Assembly (NCBI GenBank): GCA_024707405.1
Contig: JANPZU010000001.1
Coordinates: forward strand, 248,001-312,000
DNA length: 64,000 nucleotides
Reading direction: 5' to 3'
Source of the DNA: Luteimonas sp.
GTDB lineage: Bacteria > Pseudomonadota > Gammaproteobacteria > Xanthomonadales > Xanthomonadaceae
The notes beneath the pieces are model-generated. The model was given only the letters and a program-made list of their open reading frames with translations, made no database searches and was not told the origin of the DNA. Every line of letters starts with the position of its first letter. The stretch's first letter is position 1. This document shows positions 54,844-63,397 of this stretch, piece by piece. Made by a program: the position numbers and the translations under genes.

Positions 54844-56398
54844 TGCTCTCGTCCGCGGCATCACCCATGCCGGCGACGCCCGCGATGGCAAGCGCACGCT
54901 GCATCACCTGGCCGAAGCGATCGGCAGGCATGTCTGGCAGCAGCTCGATCAGTCCATCGCGGATTTCCTCAAGCGACACCGCACGCTGCACGAGCGCCTC
55001 GATCTGCTCGACCCACTCGCCCACGACCGGATCAGCACGTGAGGCCAACAGCTCCAGCAACTGGTCTTCGCGGTCGCGGGGCTGTTCGCGGTTTTCTGCA
55101 CGGTTGAGGGCGGGTGGTGCCGGCGGCGTAGGCTGCTGCACGGGTGCCCGCAACAGTTTCACGTCCTTGCCGCTAGCCGGCTCCGGCAGGTTGAGCCTGT
55201 CACGAATGACGGACTGCTCGACTTCAAGCCCCAACGGCACCAGGCGTTCGATCGCTTCCACGAGGGCCTTGGTGTCTTCCGGCTGCGGCACCACCACCAC
55301 AAGCTGCGGGTATCGCCCGTGGCCGTAGTTGAGATCCACGTAGGGCCGGACGAAATCCCGATTCCAGGTCGAGGACTCTGCACGCGCATCAGCATCAAGG
55401 ATGTCGAGCCGCACATCGTTGTGCACCTGCGCCTGGCTGAGGCTCGCGCCATCGTCCGAGGTCATGGTCTGTCCGATCATGCCCTTGGAGATCTGCTTGT
55501 CCCACCAGTTGGCCAGCTTCTCGAAGAAATCAGCCGCGCCGCTGGTGTTGGGTGCCTGCTCGAACGTGATCTTGGTGCCATCGGGCAGCACGGCAGCAGC
55601 ATCGCTGCCCAGGTTGGCCACCGCGCTCATCAACTTGCGGATCTCGGCAGCGGTGGCGTTGGGGCCATACGTGCCTACGCGCATCGGCATGCCGAAGATG
55701 TCGGCGAAGGCCATCCAGTCCTTCCAACTCCACGCTTTGCACATGTACCCGACCGCCGCCAAGCGCGCGAGGCCGCCGCGAATTGGCAGGCCCGTGCGGA
55801 TACGCGGGCGATGGACGACGAACTTGTACGGCGCCATCTCGATGCCGTTGGCCGCATCCTCTTCGTCGAGCAGGCGCAGCTCTTGCCCTGTCGCGCGGTC
55901 GTACTGGAAGAAACGTGGGTCGCGATGCGGCAGGCGAACGGGCCGCCAAGGCTTGCTGCTGCGATCCCAGACGATCTCGCAAACCGAGTAGCCCTTGCCC
56001 AGCGCATCGGTCAAGTCGAAGCGCGCGTCATAGAACCACGGTGCGGCGACCAGTTCGCGGATCTCGTCGGCCAGCTTCACGTCTGCCGGATCGTCGCTGT
56101 AGGAATCCACGCGCACCGGCAAGCCCGCGAGCGCCAGCCGGCGCGTGCTGAGGACGCTGGCGTAGTGGAGATCCTTCTCCTCCATTTCCTCGGCGAGGGT
56201 GAGGTAGTCGCGCGCATCGCCTTCGGCGGCGGCACGCAGGATCGACGCCAGGCGCGGTGGCGTGAGGTTGCCGGTGACAGATGGATGCCAGACCTGGCGA
56301 ATGCCGGTCAGGCCGCCAGCAGAGATCTCGCGCTCCAGCACTTCGTACTGGATCGGGTTGCCGCGCTGGTCGACGATGCGGGAGGTTTTGGTGGCCAT
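54836..56398 (-). CDS. Portal protein (Mu gp29-like, DUF935)
   Basis: A 520-residue portal through which DNA enters and leaves the head. DUF935 blocks are clear: MEEKDLHYASVLSTRRLALA, GLARLAAVGYMCKAWSWKDW, DIFGMPMRVGTYGPNATAAE, WNRDFVRPYVDLNYG. ATG at 56398 overlaps the terminase stop (TAATG). A C-terminal tail rich in Pro and charges follows. Confidence 0.93.
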   Translation of the reverse strand: MATKTSRIVDQRGNPIQYEVLEREISAGGLTGIRQVWHPSVTGNLTPPRLASILRAAAEGDARDYLTLAEEMEEKDLHYASVLSTRRLALAGLPVRVDSYSDDPADVKLADEIRELVAAPWFYDARFDLTDALGKGYSVCEIVWDRSSKPWRPVRLPHRDPRFFQYDRATGQELRLLDEEDAANGIEMAPYKFVVHRPRIRTGLPIRGGLARLAAVGYMCKAWSWKDWMAFADIFGMPMRVGTYGPNATAAEIRKLMSAVANLGSDAAAVLPDGTKITFEQAPNTSGAADFFEKLANWWDKQISKGMIGQTMTSDDGASLSQAQVHNDVRLDILDADARAESSTWNRDFVRPYVDLNYGHGRYPQLVVVVPQPEDTKALVEAIERLVPLGLEVEQSVIRDRLNLPEPASGKDVKLLRAPVQQPTPPAPPALNRAENREQPRDREDQLLELLASRADPVVGEWVEQIEALVQRAVSLEEIRDGLIELLPDMPADRFGQVMQRALAIAGVAGMGDAADESNG

Positions 56399-57750
56399 TA
56401 CCAGATGCCTTCGTTGGTGCGCCAGCCAGCGCCCAGCTTCATGTCGCGGTCGAGGTCGGAGTCGTGCGGTTGCACGCGGTGGTAATCGATCGGCCCGGCA
56501 CTGCCTGCGGCAGCGTTCGTCGCGAGGAACTTCGCCCACGTTCGATCGGCGTGGCCTGCGCTGTCGCTATCGGCAACGAAGCGTGGCGTGCCGGTGGGGC
56601 CGGTGGTCTTCTGCAACTTGTGCAGATCAGCGCGCAGGACTGGATCGCCGGCAGGGATACGCGTCTTGCGATCCTCGAATGCCTCTTTGCCCTGCGTTGC
56701 CAGGGTGAGCTTGTTCGCCGCGGTGAACAGCACGCCCTCGACCCGCATGCTGCCGTGACGCCGCTTTGCGTCCTCGACGGGCTTCTCGCCCATGCCGGTC
56801 TGATCCATGCAGGCGCGCATCACGCGGTACCGGCGGAATACATCGTCGAGCAACGCATCCTGCTCGGCGAAGCTGGCGCGCTTGCGCGTGATGATCTCGC
56901 GGCACCACGCCACGTCCCCGACGATCTCATCGACCCAGATCACGAAGAGATCGTTGCGGGCCGCGATGTCGACCCCCACGAAGCACGGGCCACCACCATA
57001 CAGTTCGGGTTTGCCGGCATCGTCATGCTCGACCGATGCGATCAGACCGAAGTCCAACCAGCTACTGGCTTCGTCCAGCCACTTCAGCTCGAACTCCTGC
57101 GCCCAGAGATCCTCATCGCCTGCACCGCGACGCAGCTCCTCGATATTGCGAGGGAGCCCATCGGCGACGGCTGTGTAGATGTCGGTGGAGTGTCTGCTCC
57201 AGCCGTCGTCGCTGCCGGTCATCAACTCATAGAACTTGTTGCCCTTGCCGTTGGGCGTGCTGATCACGCGCAACTTGAGGCCGGGCTTAGAGATGACCGG
57301 GAATAGCGCCTTCCAAATGGCACGGCTATCCTGGTGGAAAGCGAACTCGTCCAGCAACACGTTGGCACTGAAACCACGAGCGGTGTCAGGGTTCGCCGGC
57401 AACGCCGTGATCTTGCTGCCGCCAGGCAGTTCCACTTCCAGCGCCTTGGTCGAGGCGTCGAAGTCGTAGTCCAGTTCCTTGAAGGCCATTTGCATGGCGC
57501 GCAAATGCACCTTCACGCCTTCGTTCATTGCTTCGCGCGCCTGGCGCTCGCCGCGCGACAGGATGACCCAGCGCGTGCGCCCACCGCGCGCCTCGGCCTC
57601 CAGGCAGTCCAGGACGATCTCCAGCGTGCTGGTGAACGTCTTGCCACACTGGCGCGCGAACATCGCGATCTTGAAGCGCGCCTGATCCGTGATCCACCGC
57701 TTCTGGTAGGGATACAGGGTCAGCGCAGCAGCGAGCGGCGTCTGATTCAC
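56398..57750 (-). CDS. Terminase large subunit (Mu gp28-like)
   Basis: A 450-residue packaging ATPase/nuclease. The adenine/P-loop region is YPYQKRW and FARQCGKTF (about 31-39), and Walker B VLLDEFAFH (about 131). The C-terminal nuclease region has FVGVDIAARNDLFVIWVDE and CMDQTGMGEKPVED. It packages DNA headfull-wise in Mu-like phages. Start and stop overlap both neighbours. Confidence 0.94.
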   Translation of the reverse strand: MNQTPLAAALTLYPYQKRWITDQARFKIAMFARQCGKTFTSTLEIVLDCLEAEARGGRTRWVILSRGERQAREAMNEGVKVHLRAMQMAFKELDYDFDASTKALEVELPGGSKITALPANPDTARGFSANVLLDEFAFHQDSRAIWKALFPVISKPGLKLRVISTPNGKGNKFYELMTGSDDGWSRHSTDIYTAVADGLPRNIEELRRGAGDEDLWAQEFELKWLDEASSWLDFGLIASVEHDDAGKPELYGGGPCFVGVDIAARNDLFVIWVDEIVGDVAWCREIITRKRASFAEQDALLDDVFRRYRVMRACMDQTGMGEKPVEDAKRRHGSMRVEGVLFTAANKLTLATQGKEAFEDRKTRIPAGDPVLRADLHKLQKTTGPTGTPRFVADSDSAGHADRTWAKFLATNAAAGSAGPIDYHRVQPHDSDLDRDMKLGAGWRTNEGIW

Positions 57751-58310
57751 AGGTCGTATGCCGCCCGGATGACTTGCTTCAACACGGCCGGGTCGATCGC
57801 ACCGCTCTTGCCCAGGGCCTCGATCTTCTCCTTCTGCTCAGCCAGGACAGCAGCACGGGCCTCATCACGAATTGCCTTGCGCACGTTCACGTCCATGCGC
57901 CGGCTGTCGATCGCGTTCTTGGCGGCGACGGCCAGCTTGCGGATCTCGTCGATCGAAATGTCATCCTTGCCGTGCGCGTCCAAGGCGGAACGCGTGGCCA
58001 ACGTGATGACCGCCTGCGACAGCAGCTCGCCGGCCTTGTCGCCGATACCCTCGCCCAGCTCGCCAGCCAGCGTTTCGCCCATCGTCTGGATCTCGCGCAT
58101 GCGGCCGGTCATTTCGGCGAACTGCGCGCCGAACCGATGCAGCGCCGAGCGCGAAACTTCCGCGGCTGGTTCGCCTGGGAACTTCGCCTTCAAGTGCTCG
58201 ATCATCTCGTTGAGCGACTTGTCGTCAGCGCGGAGCAGGCGCTCGATCTCGGCGCGCTGCTCTGCCGGCAGGCGCTTGATGCTGGACTTGGCGCGGCGCT
58301 TGGTGGCCAT
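57747..58310 (-). CDS. Terminase small subunit (Mu gp27-like, DUF3486)
   Basis: A 187-residue DNA-binding terminase partner: AKSSIKRLPAEQRAEIERLL, HTH-like DDKSLNEMIEHLKAKF and SRSALHRFGAQFAEM, and a C-terminal coil. All are DUF3486 features. The stop overlaps the large subunit start. Confidence 0.9.
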   Translation of the reverse strand: MATKRRAKSSIKRLPAEQRAEIERLLRADDKSLNEMIEHLKAKFPGEPAAEVSRSALHRFGAQFAEMTGRMREIQTMGETLAGELGEGIGDKAGELLSQAVITLATRSALDAHGKDDISIDEIRKLAVAAKNAIDSRRMDVNVRKAIRDEARAAVLAEQKEKIEALGKSGAIDPAVLKQVIRAAYDL

Positions 58311-58314
58311 CGGC

Positions 58315-58623
58315 TTACTTCGGACTCGGACGGCTCACGCCCGGCACCACCGCATGCCCAGTCGCCACGTCCATGCCGCTGGCAGACAAGGTGGCGACAT
58401 AAACGCCGGGGATAACGATCTCCAGTCCGATGTAACCGCGATCCTTCAGCCAGGCCAGGTCTGCGTTCACGTCGTCACGACTCGATGCCAGACCGTAGGA
58501 ATGCAGCCACGAATGCAGCACTGAGCTGTTGGCGCGGTAGGCCACGGCTTCATGCAGCAAGCGCAGGAGCAACAGCCTGCGGTCTTCCCGCATGCGTTCT
58601 GCGAAGGGCTTCTCGGTGTTCAT
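58315..58623 (-). CDS. Mu gp26-like winged-helix protein
   Basis: A 102-residue protein typical of gp26: RLLLLRLLHEAVAYRANSSV, DDVNADLAWLKDRGYIGLEI, GVYVATLSASGMDVATG. The wHTH fold suggests DNA binding; its role in packaging is unknown. Four bases separate it from the gp27-like gene. Confidence 0.85.
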   Translation of the reverse strand: MNTEKPFAERMREDRRLLLLRLLHEAVAYRANSSVLHSWLHSYGLASSRDDVNADLAWLKDRGYIGLEIVIPGVYVATLSASGMDVATGHAVVPGVSRPSPK

Positions 58624-58914
58624 TCAATCTTTCTCCAGCAGGTGTTCCTGCACGCTCTGCATCGAGCGGCTCATCGTGTCGAGGCGTCCCTTGATGAAGG
58701 ACAGCTCTTCGTAGATCTGTCGCGTCTCGGCGTGGGTGAGGTTCTGCTTCTGGTAGACCTCCAGCGTCGTGATGCGCTGGGACAGGTCGTTCTTCACGTC
58801 ATTGACCTTTGCGATCAGCGAGACGTGGCGCCACCACAGGATCATCCCGACGCCCAGGTTGACCACGCAGACCGCCAGCACGATGACCAGCAGGGGAATC
58901 ACCAGGTCACTCAT
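58624..58914 (-). CDS. Mu gp25-like membrane protein (DUF2730)
   Basis: A 96-residue protein with one N-terminal membrane helix (VIPLLVIVLAVCVVNLGVGM) followed by a coiled coil (DVKNDLSQRITTLEVYQKQN). These are DUF2730 features, found next to gp26 in Mu-like genomes. ATG at 58914. Confidence 0.85.
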   Translation of the reverse strand: MSDLVIPLLVIVLAVCVVNLGVGMILWWRHVSLIAKVNDVKNDLSQRITTLEVYQKQNLTHAETRQIYEELSFIKGRLDTMSRSMQSVQEHLLEKD

Positions 58915-59242
58915 CCGCCGCGCACCCGTCCGTTTCGATGCCCGCACGGTCGACCGCCTTGCAGTACCAGTCCCAGGCGGTTGCCTGCCATTCGCGCACG
59001 GCTTCGATCAGCCTGGCTTTCCCGCTCCTGCAGTCGTGGTACTCCGCCGCGACGGCGCCGTGGTTTGCGATCAGCGTCGCCCAGCGGTCGTCCTCCGGCT
59101 GCGGCAGCTCCGGGCACCGCCGCAGCAGGTTCGCCTCGGGCGGGGGTGGCGGTGGCGTCGGCGGTGGCGCCTGCGTTACTGGACGTCCAGTAGCGCATGA
59201 CGTCATCGCCAGCACGATCAATGCGCAGGTCAGGGCGCGCAT
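58907..59242 (-). CDS. Rz1-like outer-membrane spanin lipoprotein
   Basis: A 111-residue lipoprotein: signal ALIVLAMTSC (Cys about 15) then a Pro-rich linker (PPPTPPPPPPEA), classic for Rz1. It lies wholly within the 3' part of the Rz gene in another frame. It pairs with Rz to fuse inner and outer membrane at lysis. It is unusually long for Rz1 and has a Trp/Cys-rich C-terminus. Confidence 0.85.
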   Translation of the reverse strand: MRALTCALIVLAMTSCATGRPVTQAPPPTPPPPPPEANLLRRCPELPQPEDDRWATLIANHGAVAAEYHDCRSGKARLIEAVREWQATAWDWYCKAVDRAGIETDGCAADE

Positions 59243-59591
59243 CCAGCAGGCGCGCGAGCGTCTGCTGCTGCCGGGATGCGAATGCTCGGTTCCTTTCACG
59301 GTCTTCCTCCAGCAGCTCGGCGACCTTGCCCATGCGGCCGATCGCGTTGCGGTAGTCGATGTTCGACAGCACTGCGCGCTCGCGCAGATCGTTGGCCACG
59401 CGGGCCGCTTCCTTCAGGTCGGCACGCGCCTGCGCCAGTTCGTCGACGGCTTGCTTGCCGTTGGCCAACTTCCAGCCGAGCAAACCGCCACCGGCAGCAG
59501 CCAGCAGCACGACGATCAGCAGCACATAGCCGAACACCGGCAGGAAGCCGGTGCGCTTGACGGCGATCAGGTCGGTCAACGTCAGTTGCAC
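58911..59591 (-). CDS. Rz-like inner-membrane spanin
   Basis: 226 residues from GTG 59591, which overlaps the endolysin stop. One membrane anchor (FLPVFGYVLLIVVLLAAAGG) then a periplasmic coiled coil (AVDELAQARADLKEAARVAN, AELLEEDRERNRAFASRQQQ). The last 110 residues are read across the Rz1 gene and are Arg/Gly-rich; the functional part probably ends before them. Confidence 0.8.
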   Translation of the reverse strand: MQLTLTDLIAVKRTGFLPVFGYVLLIVVLLAAAGGGLLGWKLANGKQAVDELAQARADLKEAARVANDLRERAVLSNIDYRNAIGRMGKVAELLEEDRERNRAFASRQQQTLARLLDARPDLRIDRAGDDVMRYWTSSNAGATADATATPARGEPAAAVPGAAAAGGRPLGDADRKPRRRRGGVPRLQERESQADRSRARMAGNRLGLVLQGGRPCGHRNGRVRGG

Positions 59592-60328
59592 ACCGCCGTC
59601 CCCGGCCAACCGGCCTTGATGTACGCCGGCTCCAGCGTGAGCAGGATGCGGCGCGGGTAGTGGATGTTTTCGCGGTGCGCGGCTTCGCCACGCGTGCGCC
59701 ATCGCTCCACGCTGAGCCAGTCGTTGGGATTGCCGCGGTTGACCAGCGTCATGCCGCGATCACGCAACAGCCAGGTCTCGCCGCCGTTGTAGGCGCGCAA
59801 GGTGAAGGCCCATCGACTGCACTCCGACAGCCGTGTATGCCCGAAGGGCTGCACGCGGTCGTAGAGCCACTTGTCGTACAGCGCGGCCGCGTGGATCGCC
59901 TGCACCGGATCCCAGGGATCGAACTGGCCGAGCTGCTGAGGGAAGATCTCGCCCATCCATTTCGCAGTGGCCGGCATGAACTGCGCGATGCCCTGGGCGC
60001 CGACCGGTGATCGCGCACCTGGGCGCCATGCGCTCTCCTGGTGCAACTGCGCGGCGAGGCGTGCCGGCGATCCGTTGACGCCGAACACGTCAGCGACCAC
60101 CTGCTCCACACGATGCCGATGCAGCGCGGACGCATCCGGGATCTGCACGTTCTGCGCGTGCGCCGGCTGCAGCGCTGCCGTCACGATGGCGAACAGGCCG
60201 GCGTACACGACCAGGGCAATCAGCCCGGAGAGGGTCAGCAGGCCGATGCGCAACAGGACGATGCCCAGGGGTTCGCGCTGCGCGCGGTCATGGCTACGGC
60301 GGACGAAGTGCCAGGGGATCGTGTTCAT
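59582..60328 (-). CDS. Membrane-anchored lytic transglycosylase endolysin
   Basis: A 248-residue SLT-type enzyme that cuts peptidoglycan at lysis. An N-terminal hydrophobic segment (VLLRIGLLTLSGLIALVVYA) suggests signal-anchor export. The catalytic Glu is in AAQLHQESAWRPG (Glu98), followed by GAQGIAQFMPATAKW and LRAYNGGETWLL. It starts in an ATGA overlap with the holin stop. Confidence 0.88.
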   Translation of the reverse strand: MNTIPWHFVRRSHDRAQREPLGIVLLRIGLLTLSGLIALVVYAGLFAIVTAALQPAHAQNVQIPDASALHRHRVEQVVADVFGVNGSPARLAAQLHQESAWRPGARSPVGAQGIAQFMPATAKWMGEIFPQQLGQFDPWDPVQAIHAAALYDKWLYDRVQPFGHTRLSECSRWAFTLRAYNGGETWLLRDRGMTLVNRGNPNDWLSVERWRTRGEAAHRENIHYPRRILLTLEPAYIKAGWPGTAVCN

Positions 60329-60654
60329 CCGATCAGCCCCGCAGCGATCAGCGCGCAGCCGATCAATACGCTTCGTCGCTGCTGCGCCATCGACTTCTCG
60401 ATGCCGTCCTGCATGTGGCGCGGGTTGCTGCCACGGAAGAAGGCGATGTCGATGCCATAGCCCAGCGCGGCGGCACCGGACAGCTTGGACACCCACCACA
60501 GGTACAGGCCCAGGCGCGGCGGATTGAGCCACACCACGACTGCCAGCGTGACGACTGCCAGCAGGATGAAGAGCCACACGAAGCCGATGCGGTCGAACAG
60601 CGTCGCAACGCGGTCGACCAACTCGGCAATACGGTCAGGGAGTTTCTTTTCCAC
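60325..60654 (-). CDS. Phage holin
   Basis: A 109-residue membrane protein with about three hydrophobic helices (FVWLFILLAVVTLAVVVWL, LYLWWVSKLSGAAALGYG, VLIGCALIAAGLIG). GTG start at 60654 with GGAG upstream. Position directly before the endolysin makes holin the likely role. Confidence 0.8.
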   Translation of the reverse strand: MEKKLPDRIAELVDRVATLFDRIGFVWLFILLAVVTLAVVVWLNPPRLGLYLWWVSKLSGAAALGYGIDIAFFRGSNPRHMQDGIEKSMAQQRRSVLIGCALIAAGLIG

Positions 60655-60879
60655 GCCTCGCGCTCCTGGAAGAAGCCGGCGGCGAGGGGCCACCCTGCGC
60701 CGCCAGCGGGGACGCCGGTCTTTGGCGTCATGTGCGGGGCGCGTTTAACGACGCAGTGGCATACGGTCTTGGCCGAAGCTCTCCCCCGCCCGCACACGAT
60801 GCGTGCGCGCGCGAAAGGCCGGGGAGTGACGCCTGTCAGTGGGGCATGAAAAACCCCGCCGGAGCGGGGTTGGTCAGGA
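60655..60879. promoter_or_regulatory. Late-region control spacer, no gene
   Basis: A 225-bp gap between the lipoprotein terminator and the holin. The late operon promoter must lie here. No sequence is clear enough to name as a -10/-35 or activator site; GC-rich palindromic stretches are present near 60,680-60,720. Confidence 0.4.
60849..60871 (-). terminator. Rho-independent terminator after phage lipoprotein
   Basis: AACCCCGCTCCGGCGGGGTT followed by TTTCAT on the minus strand, eight bases after the lipoprotein stop. Confidence 0.85.
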
Positions 60880-61245
60880 TCAGTCGCCTTGCGGCAGCTT
60901 GCCTTCTATGCAGTATCGATCCAGTCCCTTCTCGATGATGTGTCGATTCGATTCTGGGTAGGCCGAAGGAACAATCAACCGTCCGTCGCCTGGTTCCCAG
61001 GCAAACCGCTCGAAGCCGACATAACCCCCCATGCTGTTCTTGGCATTGAACTCTCCGCAAACGCCTTGAGCGATGCCCAAGGGGGTGCTTATGTCGACGA
61101 CGCGCACGTCCTTGTACTGCACCGATTGCGGATCTTTGGCGCGATCTTCGATTGCTTGCTTGGCCAGCACGATCATCGGGTCTTCTTGAGGCTGCTGGTT
61201 GCAGCCTGCCAGCAAGGTAACGATTAGCAATGCTCGAATCTTCAT
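60880..61245 (-). CDS. Phage-encoded lipoprotein
   Basis: 121 residues: signal LLIVTLLAGC (Cys15), then AKQAIEDRAKDPQSVQYKDV and VCGEFNAKNSMGGYVGFERF, a pattern found in many small lipoproteins of plasmids and phages whose role I do not know. It lies between Mor and the lysis cassette and overlaps the Mor stop by four bases. With its own terminator, it may be expressed from the middle promoter. Superinfection exclusion is a possibility only. Confidence 0.75.
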   Translation of the reverse strand: MKIRALLIVTLLAGCNQQPQEDPMIVLAKQAIEDRAKDPQSVQYKDVRVVDISTPLGIAQGVCGEFNAKNSMGGYVGFERFAWEPGDGRLIVPSAYPESNRHIIEKGLDRYCIEGKLPQGD

Positions 61246-61670
61246 GGTTCCCCCTGTTCGTCGAAAAGTCGTCCCTGCACCTTGCCCAGGTGCAACTTGT
61301 GTTGCAGCCGCACGATGCGCCAGACGCTGCGCTCGGTCAGATCGAACTCCTGGGCCAGTTCGGGAATGTTACCCCGGCGGGCGCGGCGGAAGATTTCGGC
61401 ATCGCGTAGAGCGATCAGCAGGTCGTCGCCGCGCGGCAGGTACCACTGACGGCCACCGCCGAACTCGGCCTGCGCGATGATGCCGACACGGGCAAGACGG
61501 AACGCCTCGGTGTCATCCAGGCCGTGGCGCTTGAATGCGGCCTCCTGCACGGCGATCAGATCCACCAGACCCTTCGCCCACTTCTCTTGCGGCACGCCGT
61601 CCAGATCCGCACCGAGCAAACCCTCGGCATCGATCGGAGCGTCCGGCATCAGATCCTGCTGCTCAGCCAT
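61242..61670 (-). CDS. Mor-family transcription activator
   Basis: 142 residues. The C-terminal part is the Mor/C DNA-binding domain: QWYLPRGDDLLIALRDAEIF, RRGNIPELAQEFDLTERSVW. Mor of Mu activates the middle promoter. ATG at 61670. Confidence 0.88.
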   Translation of the reverse strand: MAEQQDLMPDAPIDAEGLLGADLDGVPQEKWAKGLVDLIAVQEAAFKRHGLDDTEAFRLARVGIIAQAEFGGGRQWYLPRGDDLLIALRDAEIFRRARRGNIPELAQEFDLTERSVWRIVRLQHKLHLGKVQGRLFDEQGEP

Positions 61671-62248
61671 TGCCGAATTTCTCCCCTTGCCTTGCGGCGC
61701 TCGCCCTCGGCCCACTCCGGGGTGTATTCGCCACCCAGGCGCTCCATCTGATTGATCCACTTCAACTGGTTGACCAGCGGCGAATCGGAGGCCGTGCCCG
61801 ACACGCCCGTGCTGCTTGTCCTGGAGCGACGCTGTTCTTCCACCGCACGCTCGGCCGCGGCATCGGCCTTGTCGGCCAGGCCGAACACCACCGCGCGCAG
61901 GTAGTTGTGGTTGGCCAGCGGCAACGTCAGCGAGGTGCGCTGCGCGAGCATCTGCTCGATGCCCGCCGCCCAGGTTGCCGGCGACGCCGGCCGGCGCACG
62001 CCGCTGCGTTCGTCATTGCACACCGTGCCCGGCTCGACCAGCTGCTGCAGCTCCTCGACGATCTTCACCGCACGGGCCAGTCGAAGGGCCGTCTTGGCGG
62101 GTTTGAACAGCCCTAGATAGCCGATGACCGCACGGCCCAGATCGGGTGCCATCGGCCCGAGCAACGCAGCCAGGCGCTTGCCGTCGTCCTCAACAAAGAA
62201 GGCGGTCACATGTGCCTGCGCACCGCAGTCCGGGCATGTAGCACGCAT
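61649..62248 (-). CDS. Conserved hypothetical early phage protein with CxxC
   Basis: 199 residues beginning MRATCPDCGAQAHVTAFFVE, probably half of a zinc ribbon, followed by a helical domain (KTALRLARAVKIVEELQQLV) and a C-terminus GEYTPEWAEGERRKARGEIR. It lies between GemA and Mor as in other transposable phages. No function is known to me. Confidence 0.7.
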   Translation of the reverse strand: MRATCPDCGAQAHVTAFFVEDDGKRLAALLGPMAPDLGRAVIGYLGLFKPAKTALRLARAVKIVEELQQLVEPGTVCNDERSGVRRPASPATWAAGIEQMLAQRTSLTLPLANHNYLRAVVFGLADKADAAAERAVEEQRRSRTSSTGVSGTASDSPLVNQLKWINQMERLGGEYTPEWAEGERRKARGEIRQWLSSRI

Positions 62249-62289
62249 CAAAGATATGCTCCATCGGGGAGCATGCATTGGAGGGGGTC

Positions 62290-62859
62290 ATGCACGACAT
62301 TGATTGGATGGTGATCGCAGCGTGGGTTCAGGCGGTTGGTTCGATCCTTGCGATTCTTGTAGCGATACTGATTGGAAATAGGCAGCACCGCCAGAATGTC
62401 GAGTTGGTTGAGGCGGAGCGGAAGCGAATTCAAAACGAAGCTGACGCTGAGAAGATCCAACGCGCTGACGATTTCAAATTTTTGCTGGAAATGGTCTTCG
62501 AGCCGTTGCAGGTGCACATCGCAGCAGTTCTGGACGCGCTCGGCGAACTTGATGGCTCTATTGAGCCGATTCCTAGAGAAACCCGGAAAGTGATCCACGG
62601 CTTTCTCACCGTTACCAAAATGGCGATTGAACAGCTCGACAACGTGCAGCCCGTTTTCATGCATGGGCCTCGATATGCCATCCGTTTTGCCAACATCCGT
62701 ACCAACCTGGCCACGTTGAAAGGCCTGGTGCAGTCTGAAGCTGATGCAGACGAGACTCGCCTTGGCCACATTGCAGGAAGGCCACGTCCGATCCAATCTA
62801 TGTTTATCCGCCAGGCGGCTGAAGCCTTGGAGCATTCCGTACGGACGAAGCTCGATTGA
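62290..62859 (+). CDS. Plus-strand membrane protein (moron candidate)
   Basis: A 189-residue protein with one N-terminal membrane helix (WVQAVGSILAILVAILIGNR) and a charged cytoplasmic coil, then helical regions. ATG at 62290 with a strong GGAGGGG RBS; the in-frame ATG at 62278 lies upstream of it. It runs against the surrounding early genes and is richer in A+T than its neighbours. These are signs of a lysogenic-conversion gene. Confidence 0.7.
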   Translation: MHDIDWMVIAAWVQAVGSILAILVAILIGNRQHRQNVELVEAERKRIQNEADAEKIQRADDFKFLLEMVFEPLQVHIAAVLDALGELDGSIEPIPRETRKVIHGFLTVTKMAIEQLDNVQPVFMHGPRYAIRFANIRTNLATLKGLVQSEADADETRLGHIAGRPRPIQSMFIRQAAEALEHSVRTKLD

Positions 62860-62962
62860 TCGATGCCCGGCCATTGAGACAAAGACGGCTAGCATCGCTC
62901 TCGTCACTGAAGCCGACCCGCGTCGAACTCGGTTTAGCACCCGACACAGTTGTGCCGCGCTG

Positions 62963-63397
62963 TTACTGATCACAGTGCGACCTCCTGTTCGCGTCCGCCT
63001 GGAGTGCGGCGACCAGCTTGTGCAATTGGTCGTGGTGCAGCCATTCCACCTTCTCCACGTGGAACATCTTCTTGGCCAGCGCATGCGCGTATGCCCACTG
63101 CCGATTGTTGTCGGCCAGCAATGCTTCGACCTTGCGGAGCATCGGCACCTCGGCAACGTTCTTGGGCTTGCCGCGCCAGCCCTTGGCGCGCTCGCGACCA
63201 TCGGCGCGCTTGAAGCCCAGGCGTGCGAACTCGGCGATCACGGCGTTACGCTCGGCCGGCGTCATCTGCGTGGTCGACGATTTGCCGGTCACGCGCTGCA
63301 GCAGCGAGCGATAGGTCGCATCGTCAAGGCCAAGCCCCTTCTGCGCTGCCTTGATGCGTCCGATCTGGATGTTGCGGTCGTCGCGCCGGGCTTTCAC
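62963..63397 (-). CDS. gemA: GemA regulatory protein (Mu gp16-like, DUF1018)
   Basis: 144 residues from GTG 63397 (RBS GAGGG). DUF1018 blocks: IGRIKAAQKGLGLDDATYRS, LLQRVTGKSSTTQMTPAERN, GKPKNVAEVPML and MFHVEKVEWLHHDQLHKLV. GemA in Mu affects host gyrase and gene expression. The start overlaps the stop of the ParB-like gene. Confidence 0.9.
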   Translation of the reverse strand: MKARRDDRNIQIGRIKAAQKGLGLDDATYRSLLQRVTGKSSTTQMTPAERNAVIAEFARLGFKRADGRERAKGWRGKPKNVAEVPMLRKVEALLADNNRQWAYAHALAKKMFHVEKVEWLHHDQLHKLVAALQADANRRSHCDQ

